64,000 nucleotides of DNA from Saussurea involucrata. Its lineage: Eukaryota; Streptophyta; Magnoliopsida; Asterales; Asteraceae. Within the stretch, counting starts at the first letter, position 1. Each line of letters opens with the position of its first letter. This document shows, piece by piece, positions 20,630 through 31,060 of this stretch. Made by a program: the position numbers and the translations under genes. A model generated the notes under the pieces. The model searched no databases, was not told where the DNA came from, and saw only the letters and a program-made list of their open reading frames with translations. Where the stretch lies: NCBI GenBank assembly GCA_033807775.1, contig CM066326.1, forward strand, positions 95,383,147 through 95,447,146. Direction: 5' to 3'.

Positions 20630-20946
20630 AACGACTTAGAGAAGATGTTCTAAATCTTTCACAAAAAATGGATATTATCTTAACCAGGATTGATACTCTT
20701 ATCAGTAATGGTTCAGATACGATTTCCGAAATTGAAGTTGCCTCTGCAAAAACAATTACGGACATCTCTAAGATTGTTTCAGAACAAAAATTGGCATGCT
20801 GCACCTGCAACAAGGAAGAAAAATCAGGAAAGTACAAAAACCTGAAATTTTATTCCCCGCCAAATATTGAAGAAACAATTGGAAACAAAAACCTAGTTAT
20901 AAGCAAAAGAGATCATTCTCAGCTTGTAATATGGCCAGCCAAGTAA
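20620..20946 (+). CDS. VAP: VAP (virion-associated protein), copy D
   Basis: 108 residues, open; the second residue is Gly instead of Ser, from the same base change that removes the MP stop. Confidence 0.83.
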   Translation: MGLERLREDVLNLSQKMDIILTRIDTLISNGSDTISEIEVASAKTITDISKIVSEQKLACCTCNKEEKSGKYKNLKFYSPPNIEETIGNKNLVISKRDHSQLVIWPAK

Positions 20947-22349
20947 CGAGTCCAATCTCCGAAAGGCTAGAAAACTTCTTCTTTAATAACATTGATCTCT
21001 GCGATCAAAAGTTTATGAAGCTTATCACCTTAAGCGAAGAAGAATGTGAAAAGAAATACAAAGAAGAACCACAGCTCTTCGATGAATACCTTTTCAAAAT
21101 CAAAGAACCAGATACTGAATCTGATTCTGAAGGAAAAAATACAAACCTTAAAAAGGTTAGATTTGAAGATCTATCAGATGATGAGCAAGAATACGTAAGT
21201 ACTTCTCAAGGTGGAGGAAGAAGAAGAAGGAGACCAGCAGAATTCTCCATGCCTATGCATAGAGGAATTCCTAACCCTACAAACTCAGCCATACCTATCG
21301 GCATCCTAAATCTAGATTGCATAACAGATTTAGATGAAAGAGAAGAAATCATCAAAAGATGGTCTACAGAAATCTCATTGATCATTCAAACCAATATTGA
21401 TGATCTTAAAGATTATAAGGCAGTTTTAACTCTCATTGAGCATAAAACCAGCGGCATTGTACAAAGCCAAGTAAAAATGTTTGAATGGCAACAAGACCTC
21501 CACGGTCTAGATTTCTTTAGAGGAATTATAAATATGTTTTATACAGTTTTCCTCGGAAAAGACTTTCTGAATAACGAACTTTCAGAAATACAAAAAAAGG
21601 CTGAAAAGGCAAGAGCCAACCTCACAAAGGTTCAGCTTTCACAAATTTGTCATCTTGATAAATTTACTTGTATCTATGAGAAGAATCTCTATGATATCCC
21701 TTGGGCCAACGAATATGAGCAATGGATAACAACCTACCTCATGAAACTCCCAATAATCGGAGATCAATGCCTAGAAAGATGGCGAACAGAAGCAACAAGT
21801 CAAATGACAAAAATGAGTCTCGCCCTTGCAACAAGGATTGCAAAAGAGGAAATCACGAAGATCTGTAACGACAGATACCAACAAAAGAAGTTGAAAAACT
21901 TAAGCATCAGGTGCTGCAAAACAGTTGGAGACTTCCAAGATCTAAACATTGGAAAAAAGACTCACGAGTTCAAGAAAAAGAACTATAGAAGGTCCAAAAA
22001 GAAGTCCAAAACAACCTGGAAAAGAAAAAAGAAACGATTTTCCCCAGGTAAGTACTTCAAAAAATCCTCGAAGGGATTTGACAAAAGACCTCCAGACAAG
22101 AATTGTCTACAAGGTAAGAAGAAATGCAGATGCTGGATTTGCAGTGAAGAAGGTCACTATGCAAATGAGTGCCCAAATAGAAAACAATATCCTGATAAAA
22201 TCAAGATAATTGAAACCGCCATTAAAGATGGTTATGAACCCCTTGAAGAGATCTATGAAGGTGAACAGCAGGTTCACAAAGTACAAATTCTTTCAGACTA
22301 CACAAGCTCTGAGGAAGAAAGTACAGATGAATCAGACGAATCTGAATAG
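20931..22349 (+). CDS. CP: CP (coat protein), copy D, open
   Basis: 472 residues. The capsid subunit packages pregenomic RNA and carries virus to the nucleus. The plan is typical of caulimovirus CP: an acidic N-terminal third (residues about 30-90, rich in Glu and Asp, then an Arg run), a conserved helical core (about 130-330), a strongly basic Lys/Arg block (about 350-385), a CCHC zinc knuckle CWICSEEGHYANEC (Cys401, Cys404, His409, Cys414) and a Ser/Glu/Asp tail. It starts within the last 16 nt of VAP and overlaps POL by about 120 nt. One of two complete CP frames in the window. Confidence 0.94.
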   Translation: MASQVTSPISERLENFFFNNIDLCDQKFMKLITLSEEECEKKYKEEPQLFDEYLFKIKEPDTESDSEGKNTNLKKVRFEDLSDDEQEYVSTSQGGGRRRRRPAEFSMPMHRGIPNPTNSAIPIGILNLDCITDLDEREEIIKRWSTEISLIIQTNIDDLKDYKAVLTLIEHKTSGIVQSQVKMFEWQQDLHGLDFFRGIINMFYTVFLGKDFLNNELSEIQKKAEKARANLTKVQLSQICHLDKFTCIYEKNLYDIPWANEYEQWITTYLMKLPIIGDQCLERWRTEATSQMTKMSLALATRIAKEEITKICNDRYQQKKLKNLSIRCCKTVGDFQDLNIGKKTHEFKKKNYRRSKKKSKTTWKRKKKRFSPGKYFKKSSKGFDKRPPDKNCLQGKKKCRCWICSEEGHYANECPNRKQYPDKIKIIETAIKDGYEPLEEIYEGEQQVHKVQILSDYTSSEEESTDESDESE

Positions 22350-24350
22350 CATCCCGCAAATTTTATGGGAGGGGGAGGAAGACAAAAACTTTTGTCTAAA
22401 TCTTCAAAAAACTCAGGATTCATTCAAAAATATAACGAATCCAAACTCAATTTATATTTCTGGTACCCTTAACTTCAAAGGTTATAATAAATTTAAATTA
22501 CACTGCTATGTAGACACAGGTGCTTCACTCTGTCTTGCTAGCAAAGAAGTCATCCCTAATGACTTCTGGGAAAATTCTCCTAGAGAGATAAAAGCTACTA
22601 TCGCCGACAAAAAGACGATAATAATCAACAAAGTCTGTAGAAACCTTTCTATAGAATTTGCAGGAGAAGCTTTTAACTTCCCAACAATCTACCAACAAGA
22701 TTCTGGTATTGATTTAATAATTGGCAACAACTTCTGTCAATTATATGGCCCTTTTATACAATGGCCTGACATGATAGCTTTCCATCTTAACAAGGAAATT
22801 GTCATAATTCAAAAGGTAACCAAAGCATTCAGCCTTGGAAAACCCGGCTTCTTAGAATCTATGAAAAAAGATTCAAAAACTAAACCAATCCCAGGAATGA
22901 ATATTACCCAGGAAAATTTAGATAAAGCCTATCTTTTAGACATAGACAGATTTAGAACCATAGAAGAGACCTTAGAAAAAGTCTGTTCAGAAAACCCTAT
23001 TGATCCTCAGAAAACTAAAGGTTGGATGAAGGCATCAATAAAACTCATAAACCCTAATACGGTTGTAAGAGTAAAACCAATGAAGTACTCACCTCAAGAC
23101 AGAGAAGAGTTCTCTAAACAGATAAAAGAACTCTTACAAATGAATTTGATCAAAGAATCAAAATCACCTCACATGTCCCCGACCTTTTTAGTTGAAAACG
23201 AAGCCGAAAAACGACGAGGAAAGAAAAGAATGGTGGTTAATTATAAAGCCATCAACACTGCAACCATAGGAGACTCTCATAATCTTCCTAACATGCAGGA
23301 ATTACTAACACTCTTAAGAGGAAAAATTATATTTTCCACTTTCGATTGCAAGTCTGGGTTTTGGCAGGTACTACTGGATGAAGATTCTCAGCTCTTAACA
23401 GCATTCACTTGTCCGGATGGCCATTACCAATGGAGAGTTGTACCCTTCGGGTTAAAACAAGCTCCAAGTATCTTTCAAAGACATATGCAAAATGCTCTCA
23501 GAGGTTTAGAAGGATTTTGCACTGTTTATGTTGATGACATCATCGTTTTCAGCAATAACGAAAGAGATCACTATTTTCATGTTTTAAAAGTTCTAAATAA
23601 CATTTCAAAATTTGGAATAATTCTTTCTAAAAAGAAAGCTAATCTTTTTAAAACAAAGATTAATTTTCTCGTTCTAGAAATAGATCAAGGGACTCATAGT
23701 CCTCAGAAACATATCCTAGAACATCTTCATAAGTTTCCAAATGTTCTAGAAGATAAAAAACAACTGCAAAGATTTTTAGGCGTTTTAACAAACGCTGAAA
23801 CTTATATCGAAAAACTTGCAGTCATGAGAAAGCCCCTTCAAGGCAAACTCAAAAAAGATGTAACCTGGAATTGGACACAATCCGACACAGATTACATCAA
23901 AAAGATCAAGAAAAATCTTACTGTTTTTCCTAAATTATATCTTCCTTTAAAAGAAGATAATTAATAATCGAGACCGATGCGTCCAACGAATTTTGGGGAG
24001 GAGTTTTAAAGGCAAAAACCTCCGATCAATTTGAAAAAAGTTGCAGGTATAGTTCAGGTAGCTTCAAAGCCGCTGAGAAAAATTACCATAGCAATGAAAA
24101 AGAATTACTCGCAGTTAAAAGAGTGATTACAAAATTTAGTGCGTATCTTACACCAGTTACCTTTTTGGTACGTACAGACAATAAAAATTTTACATATTTC
24201 CTACGTACTAACATTACAGGAGATAGCAAACAAGGTCGTCAAATACGATGGCAATCATGGTTCAGCAGGTACTCTTTCACTGTTGAGCATCTTTCTGGAG
24301 AAAAGAACGTTTTGGCCGACTGCCTCACGAGAGATTTCCAGAATCATTGA
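22228..24350 (+). pseudogene. POL: POL, copy D, frameshifted before RNase H
   Basis: The protease and RT domains are open with all motifs, but one T is missing near 23961, so the frame ends at 23964 just before the RNase H ETDAS motif. The last part (24123-24350) is open in the displaced frame. Nearby private changes include Val for Gly in NFLGLEI and Asn for Tyr in LTYAET. Confidence 0.92.
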
Positions 24351-24434
24351 TGTCACCCATGACATCATCCAAGCTCCTCTTGAGCCCTATAAGAGAAACG
24401 ATCCTCACGACGCTTTCTTCACCAATTCACCTAC

Positions 24435-24463
24435 AAAAAGAGAGGGGGAGATAGAGAGAAAAA
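24435..24463 (+). promoter_or_regulatory. Polypurine tract, copy D
   Basis: Same 29-nt purine tract between POL and TAV as in the other copies. Confidence 0.6.
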
Positions 24464-24486
24464 CTTTTTCAACTAAACTTTGAAAA

Positions 24487-25833
24487 ATGGAAGACCTCGA
24501 TACACTGAGGATGAAAAAGAAAATACTCCAGATAGAGTATGAAGCTCAGATTTCAGTTATTGAGCAAAAAATTAAGCTTCATGAAAGCTTCACAACGGTA
24601 ACCAAAATACCGGAAGACGAAAGTCTTAAATCAAAGGCTATTCCTGAGCAAACGGCTCATGGTAAAGAATCAACAAATCCGTTGAAAGCTGATGCTTTGC
24701 TAAAAAGCATGATAAAGGATAATACTGGTCCTAGTTCTTCGAACACAACCAGTAGATTGGTATCTAATACTAATCCCACAGCTGAAGGACTCAGCAAAAT
24801 GACAACTTTGTCAACTAACAAATCTATGCAGGAACGAAGACTCGTACCAGATTATCTGGGAGCCTTAAAAGATATGTCTCAGACAAGATATTATGTGATC
24901 TATAAAGGACCACACAAAGGCATACACACCGATTGGGGTATTGTGGAGACCCTCTGCAAAGAAGGAAAAACCACATCAAGGAAGTTCAGAACAGAAGAAG
25001 CTGCTAGACTCAGTCTTGCAACTTACGAAGAAGGAACCTCCCCCAACAAGATTCTTCTCAGACCTAAAATTCATCAGGCCAAAGAAGAACACAGAGATCA
25101 AAGATTCCTGATCCCAAGAGAAATCCAAGAAGAATTTGCAAATCAGCCTCTTTCGGTCCATGATTTTCGAGCACTTTGGAATAAAGCACGAGCAGGAGCA
25201 TACCCACAACTAATCTTCCAAGCGTTCCAGGCTGGATTAGTCCACAACATCTACCCTAGCTGCAACCTACAAGAATTAAAATTCTTCCCTGCACTAATGG
25301 TGGAAACAATTAAGAATTTCCGAAAGAAAGTTCTTAAAGCCAAGGATGAACCCCTCTACATCAATGTCGTCAGCTCGATTACAGACTGGCAACAGGAAAT
25401 CCGGTATCATCCCTACCAATTTCTTGAAATCGGCCTCGCCAAATCAAGAAAAGAATTAGAGCTGTCTCAACCTCTTGAAGATAAGGATATCTCTTTTACA
25501 GAAATTCTGCATCCAGTACGTGTCAACGGACTAAAAAGAGTGGCAGAAAAAGTTCTCGAAACTATCTCAGGAACAACAAAGAAGAAGGTTAATTATGCTA
25601 ACAAACACTGCATAATCACCGGTTGGAGTTTCAGTAACACCAACCAAGAAGACATGAAGAAACTCTCCAGCTTCGGAGAACAGTTCATGAGCAACAGTAT
25701 CGATGCCAGCGTCGCTACCAAACAAAGCTTCTGCAAACACGCTACTCAGCTGTTTGAGGATCATCATTGCACCTTCTGTGAGTGCAATAATTCAGACAAA
25801 GAGAATCCATCTACAATAGATGAGACGTCCACG
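24487..25833 (+). pseudogene. TAV: TAV, copy D, internal deletion and cut 3' end
   Basis: A 78-nt in-frame deletion near 25195 removes 26 residues downstream of the viroplasmin core. The last three codons and the stop are replaced at the 25833 junction, so the frame runs on into filler DNA to 25884. The change STEDE to STIDE near the end is shared with copy E. Confidence 0.9.
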
Positions 25834-25913
25834 CGGAAGGTTAAAGGTTTAGGGATTGACCTTCTCTTAGGGTTTAGGGTTTAGGGATTGACCACGCGGA
25901 AGGTTAAAGGTTT
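25829..25913. repeat. Filler DNA with direct repeats at the D/E inversion
   Basis: A 22-nt motif (25829-25850) recurs at 25892-25913, separated by plus-strand leader sequence with the telomere-like tract (25867-25886). The pieces are recognisable parts of the leader in a new order, as left by error-prone end joining. Confidence 0.82.
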
Positions 25914-25966
25914 GCTGGAGCATAACCCTAAAATTAGGGTTAGAAATAAGAAAATATCTTGTCATT

Positions 25967-26215
25967 TTAAACGCAAGGTATAATCTTTTTGCTGAGCTGT
26001 AAAATATTTGAATTAAGCTCTTTAATATTTTCTTTAATAAATCCTTTTCGATTTATTAGAAGGAGTATAAACTCTCTTTGAGAAAACGGATCAAATCTTA
26101 ACTCTTCGATCTCATCCAAAGTTGTTTGTAAATTAGTTTTTTCAAGTTCAATAAGAATTTCAAGTTCTTGAATTTCTTCTTGAATTTGTTGATTCCAATT
26201 TTTTACAGAAAACAT
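25967..26215 (-). CDS. Small leader ORF 3 (82 aa), copy E
   Basis: Intact 82-residue ORF. Described at 47478-47726. Confidence 0.75.
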   Translation of the reverse strand: MFSVKNWNQQIQEEIQELEILIELEKTNLQTTLDEIEELRFDPFSQREFILLLINRKGFIKENIKELNSNILQLSKKIIPCV

Positions 26216-26224
26216 AATGGAATC

Positions 26225-26467
26225 TTAGCAAATGACAAGCCTGGCTTTGTCATGTTTTAGGAGTTGCTCTCTAGTTCTAATAGTAGACAAGACATTGTTT
26301 CTTATTTCTTCCCAAAAAGGTCTATATTTTTCACAACCCTCGTTGAGTTTTTGTTCAATTTGTCTAAGACAAGAGTAGTCATGTTGTAAAATTGACTCTT
26401 GTTCTCGGATTTATAAAATCACTTCTTGATTTCTTGGAATTTTTGCTTGGATTTTTGAATCATCCAT
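26225..26467 (-). pseudogene. Small leader ORF 2, nonsense, copy E
   Basis: Same Gly-to-Asp second codon and same TAA after 18 codons as at 19000-19242. Two shared rare changes point to a common source molecule. Confidence 0.75.
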
Positions 26468-26477
26468 GGCAAGAATT

Positions 26478-26729
26478 TCAACAGATCACTAATTCGGATT
26501 TTAGTTCACGTTGATTTTTGAGCAAAATAGAGTATCCTATTTTTGCATTTTTTAGAACTTTAGAAATAATTTCTAAAGAAGGAGAATCAGACGGAGTCCA
26601 ATTTGCCTTCAGATGCTCAGTAGCATTAATGAATTTTTTCTGTCGATCAAGTTCGACATCTATCCATTTGATTTCTTCGATTCTTTTACTATTAAAAGAA
26701 TTGAAGGACTGCATAGCAGAATCATTCAT
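26478..26729 (-). CDS. Small leader ORF 1 (83 aa), copy E
   Basis: Intact, unlike its counterpart upstream of copy D, so the nonsense change there arose later or in a sister molecule. Confidence 0.75.
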   Translation of the reverse strand: MNDSAMQSFNSFNSKRIEEIKWIDVELDRQKKFINATEHLKANWTPSDSPSLEIISKVLKNAKIGYSILLKNQRELKSELVIC

Positions 26730-27372
26730 TTTTAGAAAACTAATTTTAAAAAGGTTTTGAAATATTTTTGAAACTAGAGAAAAATGTAAAATAGGGAGAT
26801 ATACCTGTTGTAGAATAAATGATTTTTATTCTTCCTGTTTATGTAGAATAATGACTTGCCAGCCTGCGATTTTTAAATCTCGGTTGATATTTTCCTTAAC
26901 GGCCACCTGCCTAGCAGTACTCTGTATCTTCTTTGAGATTTAATCGCTCTGTCACTTATCATGGTTTTTTCTGATAAAGAGGAAAGGAATAAAAAGACTT
27001 TTATTATACAACTGGTAGCCCGAAGGCTTCCTTATTTTTACATCCTCTCTTGGAGGCTACTACTCACTATACATACTGAAAACTAAGAACATAAATTTTT
27101 GAGAGTGCTCTCAATTTTTGATGTCTCTAGACAGATAATTGTCCAAGACCGAATGCCTTTCTCTAATGGGACGGCCTTCTTTTATAGACCAAACGAATAC
27201 TGTTATTGTTTGAATTATTGATTAGTGGTGGAGCCCGCTGGTAGTGCATTTCTCCATACTAGTTTTAATCAAAGTGGGCGGGGCCCATGCTTTTGAATTA
27301 ATTTCCACCATTTAGTCGTAGTGGCTAAGTAATGGGTGGGACCCATTTTTCAATAATGCAGACGGTGCAGTA
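26730..27372 (-). promoter_or_regulatory. Pregenomic promoter and upstream leader, copy E
   Basis: TATA box at 27180-27186 and poly(A) signal at 27000-27005 (minus strand). Its transcript would pass ORFs 1-3 and then run antisense into copy D. Confidence 0.8.
27000..27005 (-). terminator. Poly(A) signal, copy E leader
   Basis: AATAAA on the minus strand, 181 nt downstream of the TATA box. Confidence 0.6.
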
Positions 27373-28806
27373 TTAATTTGTCGTGGACGTCTCATCTATT
27401 GTAGATGGATTCTCTTTGTCTGAATTATTGCACTCACAGAAGGTGCAATGATGATCCTCAAACAGCTGAGTAGCGTTTTTGCAGAAGCTTTGTTTGGTAG
27501 CGACGCTGGCATCGATACTGTTGCTCATGAACTGTTCTCCGAAGCTGGAGAGTTTCTTCATGTCTTCTTGGTTGGTGTTACTGAAACTCCAACTGGTGAT
27601 TATGCAGTGTTTGTTAGCATAATTAACCTTCTTCTTTGTTGTTCCTGAGATAGTTTCGAGAACTTTTTCTGCCACTCTTTTTAGTCCGTTGACACGTACT
27701 GGATGCAGAATTTCTGTAAAAGAGATATCCTTATCTTCAAGAGGTTGAGACAGCTCTAATTCTTTTCTTGATTTGGCGAGGCCGATTTCAAGAAATTGGT
27801 AGGGATGATACCGGATTTCCTGTTGCCAGTCTGTAATCGAGCTGACGACATTGATGTAGAGGGGTTCATCCTTGGCTTTAAGAACTTTCTTTCGGAAATT
27901 CTTAATTGTTTCCACCATTAGTGCAGGGAAGAATTTTAATTCTTGTAGGTTGCAGCTAGGGTAGATGTTGTGGACTAATCCAGCCTGGAACGCTTGGAAG
28001 ATTAGTTGTGGGTCTGCTCCTTCTAAGAAGTTGTACAGACTTTTGGATTTCTTATCTGTGGTGTAGAACCTTTCAGATATAAAATCTTCTGCACATGCTG
28101 CTCGTGCTTTATTCCAAAGTGGTCGAAAATCATGGACCGAAAGAGGCTGATTTGCAAATTCTTCTTGGATTTCTCTTGGGATCAGGAATCTTTGATCTCT
28201 GTGTTCTTCTTTGGCCTGATGAATTTTAGGTCTGAGAAGAATCTTGTTGGGGGAGGTTCCTTCTTCGTAAGTTGCAAGACTGAGTCTAGCAGCTTCTTCT
28301 GTTCTGAACTTCCTTGATGTGGTTTTTCCTTCTTTGCAGAGGGTCTCCACAATACCCCAATCGGTGTGTATGCCTTTGTGTGGTCCTTTATAGATCACAT
28401 AATATATTGTCTGAGACATATCTTTTAAGGCTCCCAGATAATCTGGTACGAGTCTTCGTTCCTGCATAGATTTGTTAGTTGACAAAGTTGTCATTTTGCT
28501 GAGTCCTTCAGCTGTGGGATTAGTATTAGATACCAATCTACTGGTTGTGTTCGAAGAACTAGGACCAGTATTATCCTTTATCATGCTTTTTAGCAAAGCA
28601 TCAGCTTTCAACGGATTTGTTGATTCTTTACCATGAGCCGTTTGCTCAGGAATAGCCTTTGATTTAAGACTTTCGTCTTCCGGAATTTTGGTTACCGTTG
28701 TGAAGCTTTCATGAAGCTTAATTTTTTGCTCAATAACTGAAATCTGAGCTTCATACTCTATCTGGAGTATTTTCTTTTTCATCCTCAGTGTATCGAGGTC
28801 TTCCAT
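27373..28806 (-). CDS. TAV: TAV (transactivator/viroplasmin), copy E, open
   Basis: 477 residues, open. Private changes are Ile for Arg in SQTRYY, Pro for Ala in FRALW and Asn for His in CKHATQ, the last altering a conserved-looking His of the Cys/His tail. STIDE near the end is shared with copy D. Confidence 0.9.
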   Translation of the reverse strand: MEDLDTLRMKKKILQIEYEAQISVIEQKIKLHESFTTVTKIPEDESLKSKAIPEQTAHGKESTNPLKADALLKSMIKDNTGPSSSNTTSRLVSNTNPTAEGLSKMTTLSTNKSMQERRLVPDYLGALKDMSQTIYYVIYKGPHKGIHTDWGIVETLCKEGKTTSRKFRTEEAARLSLATYEEGTSPNKILLRPKIHQAKEEHRDQRFLIPREIQEEFANQPLSVHDFRPLWNKARAACAEDFISERFYTTDKKSKSLYNFLEGADPQLIFQAFQAGLVHNIYPSCNLQELKFFPALMVETIKNFRKKVLKAKDEPLYINVVSSITDWQQEIRYHPYQFLEIGLAKSRKELELSQPLEDKDISFTEILHPVRVNGLKRVAEKVLETISGTTKKKVNYANKHCIITSWSFSNTNQEDMKKLSSFGEQFMSNSIDASVATKQSFCKNATQLFEDHHCTFCECNNSDKENPSTIDETSTTN

Positions 28807-28829
28807 TTTTCAAAGTTTAGTTGAAAATG

Positions 28830-28858
28830 TTTTTCTCTCTATCTCCCCCTCTCTTTTT
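28830..28858 (-). promoter_or_regulatory. Polypurine tract, copy E
   Basis: 29-nt purine tract on the minus strand between the POL fragment and TAV. Confidence 0.58.
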
Positions 28859-28942
28859 GTAGGTGAATTGGTGAAGAAAGCGTCGTGAGGATCGTTTCTC
28901 TTATAGGGCTCAAGAGGAGCTTGGATGATGTCATGGGTGACA

Positions 28943-29172
28943 TCAATGATTCTGGAAATCTCTCGTGAGGCAGTCGGCCAAAATGTTCTTTTCTCCAGAA
29001 AGATGCTCAACAGTGAAAGAGTACCTGCTGAACCATGATTGCCATCGTATTTGACGACCTTGTTTGCTATCTCCTGTAATGTTAGTACGTAGGAAATATG
29101 TAAAATTTTTATTGTCTGTACGTACCAAAAAGGTAACTGGTGTAAGATACGCACTAAATTTTGTAATCACTC
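28943..29172 (-). pseudogene. POL: POL C-terminal fragment, copy E
   Basis: About the last 75 codons of RNase H (RTDNKNF block to the normal stop). The remainder is missing beyond 29172. Confidence 0.88.
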
Positions 29173-29745
29173 TGTTAGCTCCAAGTATCTGTAAAATGAA
29201 AGTATTGAAAATAAAACCAAGTCAGAAGACCTACAGAGATAAAGCAGAAGACTTAGAAGACCAACAAAGAAGACCAACAGAACTCAACAGAGTTCTGGTG
29301 GAACCAACGGAGCTCAACAGAGCTCTGGCAGAAGATCAACAGAAGAACTGTTCATACCCGAAGACCAACAGAGTTCTGTCATAACACGCTCTGTTGAAGT
29401 GTAGACCTCTGTTATGCCTAAGTCTCGTAGAAATCCGAAGTGTCAGATACGTGTCCACACCTTTCCACGTATGCCCTAAAGATTGGAGACACACTTTCCA
29501 CGTGTCATTCCAGGGTACGATAGTACACTGTCTACACTTTATGAGGCTATATATAGCGAGGTAGTGGAACAAACAATTGTAAGCTTTTGGAAAAATAGTT
29601 TTCCACAATTGTAAAAGCACACACTGTCATATCCTCATAGCACTACCCCGTACGATATTGTCTCTGTGATTTCTTGATACACCATTGATCTTGTTCTTGG
29701 TGTTATCTTTATCAATATACGAGCAGCGTTTCTTATTTGATCTTG
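29173..29745 (+). promoter_or_regulatory. Non-viral promoter-like segment fused to the leader of copy F
   Basis: 573 bp matching nothing else in the window, between copy E POL and copy F leader. It has a short repetitive stretch built on ACAGAGTTCTG-like motifs (about 29261-29390), a CACGTG G-box (29499-29504) and a TATATATA box (29548-29555). Transcription from it would enter the leader of copy F, which lacks its own TATA box. It could be host DNA or the intergenic region of another caulimovirid; I do not recognise it. Confidence 0.5.
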
Positions 29746-29780
29746 TAAAAATAAGGAAGCCTTCGGGCTACCAGTTGTAT

Positions 29781-29786
29781 AATAAA
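29781..29786 (+). terminator. Poly(A) signal, copy F leader
   Basis: AATAAA 35 nt inside the viral sequence. It could end transcripts from the upstream non-viral promoter about 200 nt after their start. Confidence 0.5.
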
Positions 29787-30056
29787 AGTCTTTTTATTCC
29801 TTTCCTCTTTATCAGAAAAAACCATGATAAGTGACAGAGCGATAAAATCTCAAAGAAGATACAGAGTACTGCTAGGCAGGTGGCCGTTAAGGAAAATATC
29901 AACCGAGATTTAAAAATCGCAGGCTGGCAAGTCATTATTCTACATAAACAGGAAGAATAAAAATCATTTATTCTACAACAGGTATATCTCCCTATTTTAC
30001 ATTTTTCTCTTGTTTCAAAAATATTTCAAAACCTTTTTAAAATTAGTTTTCTAAAA

Positions 30057-30308
30057 ATGAATGATTCTGCTATGCAGTCCTTCAATTCTTTTAATAGTAA
30101 AAGAATCGAAGAAATCAAATGGATAGATGTCGAACTTGATCGACAGAAAAAATTCATTAATGTTACTGAGCATCTGAAGGCAAATTGGACTCCGTCTGAT
30201 TCTCCTTCTTTAGAAATTATTTCTAAAGTTCTAAAAAATGCAAAAATAGGATACTCTATTTTGCTCAAAAATCAACGTGAACTAAAATCCGAATTAGTGA
30301 TCTGTTGA
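30057..30308 (+). CDS. Small leader ORF 1 (83 aa), copy F
   Basis: Intact, with Val for Ala in INATEH, a change shared only with the leader of copy G at 46964. Confidence 0.75.
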   Translation: MNDSAMQSFNSFNSKRIEEIKWIDVELDRQKKFINVTEHLKANWTPSDSPSLEIISKVLKNAKIGYSILLKNQRELKSELVIC

Positions 30309-30318
30309 AATTCTTGCC

Positions 30319-30493
30319 ATGGGTGATTCAAAAATCCAAGCAAAAATTCCAAGAAATCAAGAAGTGATTTTAGAAATCCGAGAACAAGAGTCAATTTTAC
30401 AACATGACTACTCTTGTCTTAGACAAATTGAACAAAAACTCAACGAGGGTTGTGAAAAATATAGACCTTTTTGGGAAGAAATAAGAAACAATG
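30319..30493 (+). pseudogene. Small leader ORF 2, 5' half, split by retrotransposon
   Basis: The first 58 codons of ORF 2, interrupted at codon 59 by the LTR element. The other part is at 39574-39641. Confidence 0.85.
30489..30493 (+). repeat. Target-site duplication, left
   Basis: CAATG immediately left of the LTR; the same five bases follow the right LTR at 39569-39573. The uninterrupted viral copies have one CAATG here. Confidence 0.93.
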
Positions 30494-30870
30494 TGTAACG
30501 TCCCAAAAATTACAAGCAAATTTAAATTTTTAAATAAACAATTCATTGATAACAACTCAATAAATGATCCCAACGTTTCGTTTGCAAACACATAATTAAT
30601 GTCTTTATAAAAATAAAACCAGCGGAATAAACGTTTAATTATTAAAATCATAAAGCAACCAGCTCTTCTCGCGCGCCAGTGTGTACTCGTCACGCCTTGG
30701 AGCCGCCCGTACCTGAAACCACAGTTTATTGGGAAAGGGTAAGCACGAAGCTTAGTGAATTCCAACACATGCGCAGATAGGAATTATATACATATCACCC
30801 CTATCCGCACATAAGCAACAACATCACAGTTACATAAAACGAGTAAACATCTACAAGTAATTATGTATCC

Positions 30871-31060
30871 AACACCTCAGTACCATCGAGGCCTCGGTCC
30901 CACCGAATTGTAATGTATCCAACACCTCAGTACCATCGAGGCCTCGGTCCCACCGAATTGTAATGTATACAACACCTCAGTACCATCGAGGCCTCGGTCG
31001 AATTGTAATGTAACCAACACCTCAGTACCATCGAGGCCTCGGTCCCACCGAATTGTAATG
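30871..31060 (+). repeat. LTR minisatellite, four units
   Basis: Units of 50, 50, 45 and about 45 bp beginning AACACCTCAGTACCATCGAG. The third lacks a CCCAC block. The right LTR has five units. Confidence 0.9.

Larger units (their letters stand above)
11793..25833 (+). mobile_element. Endogenous pararetrovirus copies C and D, head-to-tail
   Basis: A colinear plus-strand block. Copy C runs 11793-19627 from PBS to PBS, and copy D runs 19628-25833. D ends inside the last codons of TAV, so it has no downstream promoter or poly(A) signal of its own. The shared middle (18095-19627) is a complete promoter-leader unit upstream of D. Confidence 0.95.
25897..29172 (-). mobile_element. Endogenous pararetrovirus copy E (partial)
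   Basis: This minus-strand segment has the last part of POL, PPT, TAV, promoter, leader and small ORFs 1-3. It ends at 29172 in the RNase H region against non-viral DNA. It shares private changes with copy D TAV and with the leader upstream of D, so it comes from the same genome. Confidence 0.92.

Noticed and set aside
30871..31060. CRISPR-like array
   Set aside because: Units of 45-50 bp are contiguous with no unique spacers; it is an ordinary LTR minisatellite in a plant element.
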